64,000 nt of DNA from Aristolochia californica (Eukaryota > Streptophyta > Magnoliopsida > Piperales > Aristolochiaceae): contig JARWKL010000001.1 in assembly GCA_029961685.1 (NCBI GenBank), positions 60,375,314-60,439,313 on the forward strand, in the 5' to 3' direction. Shown here in pieces: positions 48,335 to 64,000 of the stretch (position 1 is its first letter; every line of letters starts with the position of its first letter). The translations under genes and the position numbers were made by a program. The notes under the pieces were generated by a model. That model saw nothing but the letters and a program-made list of their open reading frames with translations, searched no databases and was not told the origin of the DNA.

Positions 48335-49170
48335 GTACGAAATCATCTTATCGAACGAAATCCTGCATGTATTTTTGGAAGTGTGCTTGCATATTTTGAT
48401 CTGGTTATTTTTTCTGCTGTGTTTGGAGCCTCCACAATCAGAAGGGAGGGAAGGGTGACTTCCATGTCCTGGACATGAAGGACCATTTTCATATTGAAAC
48501 TCGTTGGGAAACGGGTTTGGGAAGAGGTTCTCATTTTTTTCTCTTATTGAGATATTATGAATTAATTTATATTAAAAAATAATGATAAATTTATCATTTT
48601 TTGCTTAACTGTAAAATAAAATAAAATCTAAATGTGATATTTTTGAATAATGAAAAAAGGGTTAACATTGGTTGCACTTAATTTTTACTTATTTACTAGA
48701 TTTATTCTATTTATTTACTCGTAAAAGTTAATAAAAATAAAAATCTAAAATGAGCATAAAAACTACAAGATTATAATGAATAAAAATAAAAATTTAAGTA
48801 ATTTAATTTAAATTTAATAATTAAATAAAATTGAGAGGCAGTTTAGGCCGTATTTTTTTTCCGTGAGAAAAATGACGTTTCAAAATTAAAATTAAAATTT
48901 CATAACCTAGTATTTGCATTCTTCAGCTGACGTTATAACCATCAGGGGCCAAAACCGTTTGCATTGTTTCCCTCTCACTTGGTTTCTTCGATCGATCAAT
49001 CTTCGAAGCGGCTGGCTGCGAATTGGAAATTCAGACAAACCGGTTCCTGGCACTGGAATAGTAGCTTGAATTCGTCGTGCTGGAGCTTCATTCCTGTGCT
49101 GAAAGACCTGTACTGCTGTTCGAGAGTTGAAGCTGAGAACGTAGACATACCCTCTGTTTTTGCATCAGGA
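48335..49170. other. Coilin 3' flank and AUG2 promoter/5' UTR
   Basis: Coilin's 3' UTR runs into AT-rich spacer (48540-48900). The last 250 bp before 49171 are GC-richer and form the likely AUG2 leader. An in-frame extension upstream of the AUG2 ATG has no ATG of its own and is taken as 5' UTR. Confidence 0.5.
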
Positions 49171-54981
<5,811 letters not shown>

Positions 54982-55436
54982 CTATGCCTCGTGTATTGGC
55001 GTAGAAAGTTAAAGAGTGGGGTGACACTTTGCTCACAAGTGGTTTTGGATGGATGGCATTATCACCTCCTACAGTATTATGTCTAGCTTGTTGATTGGCT
55101 TTTTGAATCAATTTTCTTTATTGTCTTGATATAGAGAGTATTTGATTATGGACATTTCTTCATTGGGTTTGTTTATAGTGACCATTTGATCTGCCCAAGA
55201 TGGGAATAGGTTGGGGTTATGAACTTATAATCATGGAACCGACTACCAGACCAAACTAGGGTTATATACATTTTTGTAATATACTATGCTTACATAGGGA
55301 TCCCTATGTCGTATTAAATCAAGAAATATAGGCAATTTGATGTCCCACTCGGGGGCCTATATGACATGATTGATCAATGGAAATACTCAAACACTCAACC
55401 TTTACTATATATTCCTTATATCACACTATGGAAATA

Positions 55437-55463
55437 CCCTAAACCCTAAACCCTAAATCCTAA
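55437..55463. repeat. Interstitial telomere-type CCCTAAA tract
   Basis: CCCTAAACCCTAAACCCTAAA followed by a diverged copy: three or four heptamers of the plant telomere repeat (TTTAGGG on the other strand). It lies 1.3 kb upstream of the CYP51 ATG. Confidence 0.85.
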
Positions 55464-55570
55464 GAAAGATTAAAAATCTCGTGAACCTCTATTGGTTGTG
55501 ACCCTAACCGACTTAAACTCAAGATATTGTTAGAAACCCTAGAAAAGAAAAAAAAAAAAAAAACAAGTGA

Positions 55571-55629
55571 GAATTTGATTATTATTATTTTTTTAAAAAA
55601 ATAATAAAAATAAGATAATAATCAAATTC
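55571..55629. repeat. AT-rich inverted repeat (hairpin)
   Basis: Perfect 15-bp arms GAATTTGATTATTAT (55571-55585) and ATAATAATCAAATTC (55615-55629) flank a further AT-rich near-palindrome. Could be a terminator-like structure, a MITE remnant or chance in AT-rich DNA. Confidence 0.6.
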
Positions 55630-56745
55630 TTTTTTTATTAATTATTTTTGGAAAAAATAATAATTAAAATTTTATTTTATTTTATTTTGTTTTTTATGGA
55701 GTTCGATCGGATCGGGCGGGCTCACGGGGAGAGGGTGGAATAGAAGCCCAATCCCTCCTATAATCCGATTGGTGTCTAATCCAAGATGCCATTTTAAAAG
55801 CGGCTTTTGGAGGAGCCTCGCATCTCCACGTCTTCTGCGGTTAACCGCTTTCAGCCGTACCTCGTCCCGCCCACCTGAGTATAAAAAATCATATAAAAAA
55901 GTTCACTCCTTTACCTCTTCCCTCTTTTTACTCTCTTTTTTTTTTTTGAGATAATTCCAGATTCGTGAGCGGGAGAGAGCGACAAAAATGGAGTGCGAGT
56001 GTGAGACATAATATACAGCTGGGCGACTGAATGCAGATGTGCCGTCCTCTCTATGCTTAGATTTTAATCTTTAGTCGCCTCTGTCAAATCCCGCTCTCTA
56101 TGCGGAAATCAGGTTCCCTTTCTGCCCGTCTTTTCGTTTCTGTCGGTGTTGTTCTGTTATTTTGTTGAGGTTTGTGTTTCTATTACATGCCCATTTTTTT
56201 ATTTGTGTGTTTTTCGTTTCTTTTTTCTTTTTGGGTGCTTTGGATCTTCTCTATCCTCTGCGATCATGTGAACTATCGGATGAGAGTTTGTGGTTCAATT
56301 TGGTTTTTTGTTTCTTCACTCGATTTGCTGGATTTTGTTTTTTGAGAAATGGCTTTTGTTTTTTGGAACCACTAAAAATATTGATGTCTTTTCGTCGTTG
56401 AATCCATTAGGAGACTCGACTTTTGCATGCTCGGTGTATTTCTGCTTCCTGCTTTTTTTAAGGGTTTTAGGGGTTCAAGGATCTGCATTTCAAGCTACTT
56501 CTGCATACCTGAGTATAGTTTTTTCTGTATGTGGGTTTAAGTGTGTGTTCTTCAGACTGCATTTACTCTCTGTCGTTTACTCGTATTTTCGTGAAGTTGC
56601 ATATTTACGTTCCTCGTCTTGATTGCTTTTGTTTGATGTTTCTCTCCTTTCTCTGCATTTTCCATCTTTCTGTGTGTATTTTTTACATGTCTGATCTTCT
56701 ATCTAGTACTTTCTTTCTAACTTTGCTGTACTTTTCTTGGCAGCT

Positions 56746-59484
56746 ATGGATCTATTGAAGGATAGCAAATTCCTGAACGCCTCTTTGCTCGTATTGGTCA
56801 CCTTTGTCTTCTTGAAACTTCTGTCTCTGGTAAAGAACTCTAGATCTGGAAAACGCCTCCCTCCGTCAGTCAAGGCATGGCCAGTTCTTGGAGGACTCGT
56901 ACGATTCATGAAAGGTCCGATTGTGATGCTCAGGGAGGAGTATCAAAAGCTTGGAAGTGTATTTAGTGTGCAGCTTGTGAACAGAAACATCACATTCTTC
57001 GTTGGGCCTGAGGTCTCAGCACATTTCTTTAAGGCACCTGAGTCCGATCTTAGCCAGCAAGAGGTCTACCAGTTTAACGTTCCTACTTTTGGTCGTGGGG
57101 TTGTTTTTGATGTTGACTATTCAGTGAGGCAGGAGCAGTTTCGCTTCTTCACAGAGGCTCTCAGGGTGACAAAGTTGAAGGGCTATGTAGATCAGATGGT
57201 TGTTGAGGCTGAGGTATGTATATCAGCTCTACTTTTGCTGATCCCATCTTCCTCATTAGAAACATAACCAAGTGATCCATGACTTCTTCACTGTAAGATT
57301 GGATGTGAATATATAATGCTTGATATTCTTGTTGCTCTGGTCCAAGTGTATCCTGCAAATAATATTGTTATGCTAATACATGTCATATGTTTTATATATA
57401 TTCTCTATGAGTGTTATGTTTCTTTCAATTGGAGCTTCTGTTTTGTGTGCTTCGAATTGCTAAGTGGCTCCATTGATTAATGTGTTCTACTTAAAGTCGT
57501 GTTTTTTTTTTGTCATGATTGCTCACTAAGATACTTCTATGGAGCTGAATGCTTCTGGTAAAGGTTGTTCAAGAGTGTAGAAGTGATGTATTGTGATGAA
57601 AAGATAATAGATCACTACTTGAAGCACTTAAAAGCTCTAAGCTCATGAAAAAAGTTCTGAAAATTGTCCAACTTTTGTCGGGATGAATATGATAACTTCA
57701 ATTGTTAGAGGAGTAGCTGCATGTTTCTTAATATGGCTGGTTATTTAGTAATGTTCTAATCACTCTTCACACTGAGTTATAAATAGAGTTTATCTGACTG
57801 GGAGTAATCTGTATCCAAATGGGAAACCAACTCGCAACCATATGGCAGTCATGTTTTTAACCCATGACTCACTTCTCTTGCGATTGCTTTTATATCCAGT
57901 AGATTGAAAAGTTGACCACCACAAGGAAAATTATTTGTTTATATTTTAATTGCTGATGTGACTTCTTCCTTTCTATACCTGGTAGCGCAAAGAGTTGCTT
58001 TTTGTTGACCTTAGTTGTAGTGATACTTTGATTATGACAGATTTTTTCAGAAATGTAAAAAATGATTTGCATTAACAACTATCTAGACCTTTGACCATGG
58101 ACCATAAAAGTTCTTACTGTGTTTTGATTGAACTATTTGTTTCTTATTATTTAAGGAGCCAAGAGTTAAAGGTAATAAATATTTTATTGTTCTGGATCTG
58201 TTTGATATGCAAGTGATATCTAACAAACTTCGTCACTGGTGACTATGTTGCTCAGGCAATGGATTTCGTTTGATTTTGATGCCACTTGCCAAGCAGTCAT
58301 CTATGAGGAAGTTAGTTTTAGAATCTGCAGTGTTAAAATTAACAACTATAAGGCCATGAGATACTCATATGTATCATCCACACTATATTGTTGTGGGAAC
58401 TCATTGAATTGGTATATATTATTTGACAATGATATTTTGTAGCTGCTTCTCAACTGATATATTGCCATGTGTCTATTTGTTTCAGAATTATTTCTCAAAA
58501 TGGGGGGAAAGTGGTGAGGTGGACTTAAAGTATGAGTTGGAGCATCTCATCATCCTTACGGCCAGCAGATGTCTTTTGGGTCGTGAGGTTAGGGACAAGC
58601 TCTTTGATGATGTATCTGCCCTCTTCCATGACCTTGACAATGGGATGCTCCCCATTAGTGTCATATTCCCTTACCTTCCCATCCCCGCCCACCGTCGACG
58701 GGACAGGGCCCGCAAGAAGCTTGCTGAGATCTTTGCATCCATCATCTCCTCCCGCAAAGTTTCTGGCAAATCTGAGAATGACATGCTTCAGTGCTTCATT
58801 GACTCTAAGTACAAAGATGGCCGGCCTACCTCTGAATCTGAGGTCACTGGCCTCCTCATTGCTGCCCTCTTTGCCGGTCAACACACCAGTTCCATCACCT
58901 CCACGTGGACAGGGGCTTACCTCCTCCGCCACAAGGAGTTCCTTTCAGCTGTGCTGGAGGAGCAGAAGAGCTTGATAAAGACACATGGTGGCAAGGTCGA
59001 TCATGATATTTTATCAGAAATGGATACCTTGTATCGCTGCATCAAAGAAGCTTTGAGGCTCCACCCTCCTCTGATTTTATTACTTCGTCAATCTCATAGT
59101 GATTTCACCGTGAAGACTCGAGAAGGGAAGGAGTATGATGTTCCAAAGGGTCATATAGTGGCATCGTCACCGGCTTTTGCCAACCGGCTCCCATACATTT
59201 ACAGCAACCCAGACAGATACGACCCAGACAGGTTTGCTCCTGGGAGGGAGGAGGACAAGGCTGCTGGACCATTCTCGTACATCTCATTTGGTGGTGGAAG
59301 GCATGGTTGCCTTGGCGAGCCATTTGCTTACTTGCAGATAAAGGCAATTTGGACTCACCTGTTGAGGAACTTCGAACTGGAGCTAGTTTCCCCCTTCCCT
59401 GAGATAGACTGGAATGCCATGGTTGTTGGAGTTAAAGGAAAGGTTATGGTACGATACAAGAGGCGGCAGCTGATAATAGACTGA
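56746..59484 (+). CDS. CYP51G1: Sterol 14-alpha-demethylase CYP51G (obtusifoliol 14-alpha-demethylase)
   Basis: Two coding exons, 56746-57213 and 58486-59484, phase 0, 488 aa, the usual plant CYP51 length. Residues 7-30 are the N-terminal ER membrane anchor. The SRS1/B' region YQFNVPTFGRGVVFDVDY is typical of CYP51. The I-helix reads AALFAGQHTSSITSTW (about 282-297), the ExxR motif is EALR (344-347), the PERF-like motif is DPDRF, and the haem loop is FSYISFGGGRHGCLGEPFAY with Cys431. The enzyme removes the 14-alpha methyl of obtusifoliol in sterol synthesis at the ER. No family residue appears missing. The ATG at 56746 (MDLLKD) follows an acceptor-like CAG, which suggests a leader intron. Confidence 0.97.
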
Positions 59485-61120
59485 TGATACAACCATCCTT
59501 CTGCGTGATTAATTTGTAGTCCTAGTATGATTTCTTGCTTTTTTTTAATCATTTTTAAATGCTTTCCTTCATTACTCAAGTGTCCGTGTTGCTACTTAAA
59601 AGGGGTTCTAGTTCTACTCCTGCCTCAAGAAATGTGACTAGCAGGTTTGGTAGGTAGGTGTGTCTTGCTGGAGGAAACTCTCGAGCAGAACTGGATTGAG
59701 AACAGATTATGAAAACAAAAATGTGTCTGATGAACTGACTTTAACCTTACAGTCGACTTCGTTTCTCTTTCCTATACATCTGTACCAATGTTGTATGGAC
59801 CTCAAACTGATCACGAGTCAGAGGTTCAATCGAGGTCTAACAACAGGGAAAAGAGGAAGAAAAAAAGGGTTTTTATCTTGTAGCTGACTTTAGATTTTGT
59901 TTTTGAACAGGCTGGTGGTTGTTTTACCCCATTCTCTCTGCAGTTAGGAAATTTCTTTCTGAGTTGCAGCTTTTTTAATTACTATATTATGTTAAAAACA
60001 ACTACTTACATGCCTGATTTGTTAAATATGACTGTTTAGTAATTGCATTTCTATAGATATGATCATTAAACACACCCAGTTTATTGCTAATAGAATTCTT
60101 TGCTAATATGATCCTCTCTCTTAGTCTCCAGCGAAGAGGTAGGGGCTTATGATTTAGTTAATGGATTCTCTGTATTGAATATAAGATCTTCAAGTGGATT
60201 TTTGTTTTTTCGAATGAAGAGATCTTTATGTGGACAATGAATCGAAAGGATTCATTTCATTACACTTCTGTTGCTGCTCCTATTTTGCATACACTTGATT
60301 ATTGCTCAGATTTCCAATGAAAATACCATGCAAAATTCCCTTTTTTTGTACATTATATATTTGCACCAAAAAACGAAAATAATTCCGTAGGAGCTTTTGA
60401 AAAGGCATTTGAGGCGTAGTCTTTTATTTACGATCGATTTCTTCTCCTTACTCCCTCTGCTAATCATTTTTATAATTCTTGGCGCCATGCAGTGCCGTTG
60501 CCAGTCTTTCAATTCGTTCCTTTTCGTCCTCTGCTTTTTGTTTATTGTTAGCTCTGTATTTTCTGTTCGTCCCCCTCTGTGTCATCTTTTTCTTTCTCAT
60601 CCGGTGCTCAATTTTCTGTGTTTCTTTTTGCGTTTTTGTTTTTTCTTTCCTTTTCGTTGGCGCCATAAGAAATTCCAATGTTTTCTTTCTTCCCCCGTCA
60701 CCCAGTACTGTTTTTATTTATTTTTATACCAAAAGGCGAGATCAACATCGAAAGAGCGATCTCTCATCCCCCTCCTTTGTCCTTCCTCCTCCCTCAGGAG
60801 CCAAGAACAGTTAGCGACCGTATAAGAAAACCCCAAATTTTCCTTGGCGGCTTCAATAAAGGCAAGAAATCGATTCGATTGAATTCGATATGATATGGCT
60901 TCAAGGGTTCAAACAAAAGTAATAAATAAATGATATAGCTTCAAGGATTGGTAACCAAGCTAAGATTCAAACAAAAGAAGATCTCTCTTAGAAGATGAGG
61001 TGCTAACATTAAAGAAGATAAACTGAAGTTATGTTCAGCTTCAATTGGCCTACAAGAATGACGAGACTAAAAAAGAGCTGTTGCATTGATATGTGTGAAA
61101 ACAGATTGATATCAATCTTC
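59485..61120. other. CYP51 3' flank and non-coding spacer
   Basis: Starts with the CYP51 3' UTR. From 60380 to 60830 the plus strand is strongly pyrimidine-rich and gives hydrophobic open frames that look like composition artefacts. From about 60890 the sequence may be internal remnant of the LTR retrotransposon that follows, with a short repeated GATAT(G/A)GCTTCAAGG motif at 60892 and 60931. Confidence 0.4.
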
Positions 61121-61750
61121 AAGTGGGAGATTGTCTGAGAAGGCATGGGTGAGGCGACGTTTTTTTAAAGAATGGCATGCATTGTACTCAAGCGTGTATC
61201 TTCTTCTTCGGCAATTTTTTTTTTTTTTTTTGCATAGTGCCAGAAGAGGGAAAGCGACTGAAAAGGGAAAGTCTCCACTGTCCGGCTTGGTTTGCTGCCT
61301 GTTGTTGACTCCCCTGCAATGCTTCTTGATCTCTCTGTTCTTCCCAGTCAACGGCTAGATGTTGCCCATCTTGACCATGGATTCTTCGAACTACTAGAAA
61401 GATAGGTCGTTGTTCTCTATGTACAGTTTGACCAGCTGCATCGTGTGCTCGCTCTTGGTCAATAGCACCTGGTTGAAAGGTATTTTGGTCCTACCTTGTA
61501 TTCTTGCCTTTTGTTATGTTGATCTTGAGTTGATGATTACCTTTGGAGATACACTTTGTCAGGTTTATGATGCTTAGATTAAGTTATGGGTTATGATTTG
61601 AGAGTGTTGTAAACACTTTGTGTATTTTTTCTCCTTATAATAAAATATCTGCAGCAGCTTGTGGACATAACCAGTATTGGGTGAACCACGTTAAAAATAA
61701 TGTCTTGTTATATTTGTTTCCTCGTTAAATCTAGTCGTTATTACATAACA
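61121..61750 (+). mobile_element. Copia-type LTR with preceding polypurine tract (truncated retrotransposon)
   Basis: A polypurine tract AAGTGGGAGA (61121-61130) is followed at once by TGTCTGAG, the usual start of a plant copia LTR. About 530 bp later comes a typical R/U5 segment: GTGTATTTTTTCTCCTTATA, then CTTGTGGACATAACC, then GGTGAACCACGTTAAAAATA and GTCTTGTTATATTTG. A likely LTR end is ACATAACA at 61750. No pol or gag was found upstream, so this is a 3' LTR or near-solo LTR. Right end is uncertain by tens of bases. Confidence 0.7.
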
Positions 61751-62099
61751 CAAACTAAATGCCATTATTTGTCACCAATGACTAAATAACTATAACATAC
61801 AAAAACATAGATATATAATTATCTGATAATTTATTCTATTTTTTAAAATTAGCTTGAAGGTCTATGAAAAAAGCTCAAGAACATGAGATGCCTTTGGAGA
61901 GTGGTTCCGCATGGCAACTCACTTGTTATTCCTTTGTAACTTAACAAAGAATATTTATTCTCATCGAATACATACACAAACACTTACATTGAACATTTAT
62001 TAAAGTATTTCTACCAAGTATTATGCACGTGGACAGACAAATTATTCTGCTTCAAACCCTTAAATATTTAAAACGAAGACCACATCCACAATCAAGAAT
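61751..62099. other. AT-rich spacer, 3' side of the His/Gly-rich gene
   Basis: AT-rich, no gene recognised. The part next to 62100 is the presumed 3' UTR of the small minus-strand gene. Confidence 0.4.
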
Positions 62100-62351
62100 C
62101 TAAGGCCTAGACCTTGCCTGCATCGACAGCAAGCTCTCTCTCAGAAAGAACTCGTGCTTCATCTTCAGAAACTCTGATGCAAAGCTGTCCACATCCTCAT
62201 ACTTGTCGACTTCTCCTCCTTTGCCGCCGTGACCTTTACCTGCGACCTCCATGGCCTTCCCTTCATGCGAAGCCTGACCAGGCTTGCCATGGGCGACCTT
62301 CTTCCCGTGCTCATGGTCATGGTGACCTTGGAACCCATGGCTTTCACCCAT
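62100..62351 (-). CDS. Small His/Gly/Lys-rich protein, 83 aa, function unknown
   Basis: A single-exon open frame from ATG at 62351. Residues 1-50 are rich in His, Gly, Lys and Glu (MGESHGFQGHHDHEHGKK, then GKGHGGKGGEVDKYED). The C-terminal 30 residues are more ordered-looking and amphipathic (VDSFASEFLKMKHEFFLRES). Coding is supported by a higher GC content than the flanks, a well placed TATA box, and the lack of stops in a compositionally structured frame. The His-rich part could bind metal ions or be disordered and hydrophilic, as in dehydration-related small proteins; this is inference only. I do not recognise the family. Confidence 0.6.
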   Translation of the reverse strand: MGESHGFQGHHDHEHGKKVAHGKPGQASHEGKAMEVAGKGHGGKGGEVDKYEDVDSFASEFLKMKHEFFLRESLLSMQARSRP

Positions 62352-62408
62352 GATGCTGATGCTTTGAATCTATCTGCAAGGACGGTTTGTTCATGCAGGT
62401 TGTGGACG

Positions 62409-62420
62409 GCTTTTATAGGC
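62409..62420 (-). promoter_or_regulatory. TATA box of the His/Gly-rich gene
   Basis: The minus strand reads GCCTATAAAAGCC, a strong TATA box about 60 bp upstream of the ATG. It predicts a leader of about 30 nt. Confidence 0.65.
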
Positions 62421-63808
62421 GGAGTTTTTGGGTTAAAATGAGTTCATGAAGTGTGAACAGAAAAGGGTGTTTCGCCATTATCAGTGGGCATCTCATGCTC
62501 TGCCAACTTTATTCCAAAGTGGCTGAAGCAACTGGAAATGATCCAAGTTCGATGAAATGCCTAAACGAATCTAGCTTGACCGATGACTTAAAGAGAGGGA
62601 CTTGGAGTCAGATATTCTTGGGCGGCAAATTTTGAACCGAAACCCAAAATCCGACCGGTCCTAATTAAGTAGCTCAATATTGCAAGTGCCTTCCTTTTTA
62701 TATGTACTAATATTAAAAAATATATATATTTAATTAATATTTTTAAAAATTATACCCTTTTTATTTTTTTAATTTTTTTAACATTTTCTAGTGTAAAACA
62801 TATCCTTAGAAATTACTCCAAGATATTTAAAAACCTGACCTTGCAAACCTAATGAAATGCCTAACTCAATCTCTGTCAGTGAATTAGAAGAAACTAAGAG
62901 TTGTGGCAAAATTGTACCCGACCTAGTAACTTGACTTGAACATACTCCTTTGGTTTAATTAGGACACAACCTGAATTATAGTTATGAACAAGGTTAAGTC
63001 AGGTTTGGCTTTCTATAAGTGATTCCGTTAATAATGGATTTGAGTTTAGGTTGGATACCAATACCCAATGAATTTTGGTTAAGTAACTCACTCATTTTTT
63101 GTTTGTATAAATACTTGAAAATAAATTTTATTTATCAATAAAATATTTTTAAAAAATTATTCCGTTAATTTTTGTAAAAAATCAATTTTTTAATATAAAT
63201 TGGTATGTATTTAATTCTTATTGAATGGATAATTATAACGAGTTTAGGATATTCCATTTAAGAACTAATTGATGGGTGAATGAACTCATTGTCACCATCA
63301 CTTGCTAGTCTAACATATTCCCACAAGTTCCTTTAGACATGGAAAACATGGAATAATTAAGATTTTGTGTTATTTAAAGTTGATTCCAAGAATATTTGTT
63401 GATTTTCACGACTCCATGAATTTAAGAATATTTGTTGATTTTCAGGACTTCAGTACCCCGAATATCTAATCGGGTAAAAAAATTTGTTTTTTTTTGTTCG
63501 TAAATGGGTAAAATTGACACATCTACTTGAAAATTTTAAGTACTAAGTTTTTCTTATGTTTAAACATTGAGGGTACTCTTTTATAGTAATTGAATTTGAA
63601 TTGTAGAGCTAAGCTTTGGCTTAATTAACTCATTGTGTAGTTGGGTTGTATGACTCGAACTTGGGCATCAACTATGAAATCAGGGCTAAATCTGAGTAAC
63701 TTGGGTCACTCAAACACATAAGTTTAACTCGATGAGTTGAGGGAACCAGCTGACTTCCGAGTTAACTAGGTTGCTATGAACCACTTGAGGAGCATCATGA
63801 TTGGCAGG
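62421..63808. other. AT-rich spacer with small repeats
   Basis: No gene seen. Contains long A/T runs (62700-62800, 63120-63190) and a 35-bp tandem repeat at 63389-63455. The first 300 bp would hold the upstream promoter of the His/Gly-rich gene. Confidence 0.45.
63389..63455. repeat. 35-bp tandem repeat
   Basis: AAGAATATTTGTTGATTTTC followed by (A)(C/G)GACT occurs twice with a 35-bp period. Non-coding. Confidence 0.8.
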
Positions 63809-63814
63809 TGAAGC

Positions 63815-64000
63815 TAGGGGTGGCTTCAAACCGAGCCGGCTCACGAGTGGCTTGAGTTCGGCTCGGTTCGATTTGGTATCTCTCGAGCTTGAGATTTGAA
63901 ATCGGCTCATTTTAGTTAACGAGCCGAGCTCGATCGAATCAAGGTTCGGCAAGAAAGCTCGCGAGCCGGCTCGTTAATGGGCGAGTCGCGGGATCAGGAT
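63815..64000. repeat. GAGCCGGCTCG-rich repeat, likely end of a non-autonomous DNA transposon (cut by window end)
   Basis: From TAGGGGTGGC onward the sequence is dense in self-complementary GAGCCGGCTC, GAGCCGAGCTCGATCGA and CTCGCGAGCCGGCTCG motifs, and GC jumps above the flanks. Many plant genomes carry dispersed repeats that start with (T/C)AGGGGTG and hold GAGCTCG/GAGCCG palindromes, often hAT-like MITEs. The other end lies outside the window, so class and length are open. Confidence 0.55.

Larger units (their letters stand above)
54982..56745. other. AUG2 3' flank and CYP51 promoter/leader
   Basis: Non-coding. Contains a short interstitial telomere-type tract, an AT-rich inverted repeat, and a GC-richer block (55690-55880) that could be the CYP51 core promoter. 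The sequence just before the CYP51 ATG (TTTTCTTGGCAG|CTATGG) looks like a splice acceptor, so a leader intron in 56.1-56.74 kb is likely; a donor could be TCAG|GTTCCC near 56111. Confidence 0.45.

Noticed and set aside
48964..49170. In-frame N-terminal extension of AUG2
   Set aside because: No ATG in the extension; the family N-terminus matches from the ATG at 49171.
56162..56758. Phe/Leu-rich ORFs before CYP51
   Set aside because: T-rich leader-intron-like DNA; frames differ from CYP51 and lack similarity.
60397..60893. Overlapping hydrophobic ORFs (Phe/Leu/Cys-rich)
   Set aside because: Produced by a pyrimidine-rich tract in several frames at once; no ordered membrane-protein pattern or known family.

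Overview
This is nuclear DNA from a flowering plant, most likely a eudicot. The genes are intron-rich and encode plant-specific or plant-type proteins: the nitrate-transport partner NAR2/NRT3, a SufE-NadA fusion quinolinate synthase, coilin, augmin subunit 2, CYP51G and plant O-fucosyltransferase and PMT families. They sit in AT-rich spacers holding degraded copia and LINE retrotransposons. No operons, prokaryotic signals, CRISPR arrays or viruses were seen. I cannot name the species. Exon models were built by hand from reading frame, splice dinucleotides, intron phase and family similarity recalled from memory. Every model closes in frame from ATG to stop, but no transcript evidence was available.

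Layout: (1) 0.3-1.1 kb, NAR2/NRT3.1 on minus. (2) 1.2-4.5 kb, AT-rich DNA with a decayed copia pol on minus. (3) 4.5-9.1 kb, SURF2-like gene on plus, with a LINE RNase H fragment in intron 2. (4) 9.7-13.4 kb, mitochondrial ribosomal protein L12 on plus with a probable long 5'-UTR intron, convergent with (5) quinolinate synthase on minus, 14.0-17.7 kb. (6) 17.7-21.1 kb, mostly non-coding, with a CGG tract and an unassigned short ORF. (7) 21.1-41.3 kb, three minus-strand genes in a row whose products probably work in the secretory pathway or cell wall: a GH27 glycosidase of the beta-L-arabinopyranosidase (APSE) type, a plant O-fucosyltransferase-family protein and a PMT9-like Golgi methyltransferase. 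(8) 42.0-48.3 kb, coilin on plus, divergent from the PMT gene across about 630 bp and carrying a tandemly duplicated exon. (9) 49.2-55.0 kb, AUG2 on plus with a second LINE RNase H relic in its long intron. (10) 56.7-59.5 kb, CYP51 sterol 14-alpha-demethylase on plus. (11) 59.5-64 kb, non-coding DNA with a copia-type LTR, a small His/Gly-rich gene on minus, and the start of a GAGCCGGCTCG-rich repeat cut by the window edge.

The genes are mostly unrelated housekeeping functions: nitrate uptake, NAD synthesis, mitochondrial translation, Cajal bodies, microtubule nucleation and sterol synthesis. I found no convincing new multi-gene system. The most notable points are the recent in-frame exon duplication in coilin, two introns that need GC-AG splicing, an active-site substitution in the GH27 enzyme that fits arabinopyranosidase specificity, and many short tandem segmental duplications inside introns.
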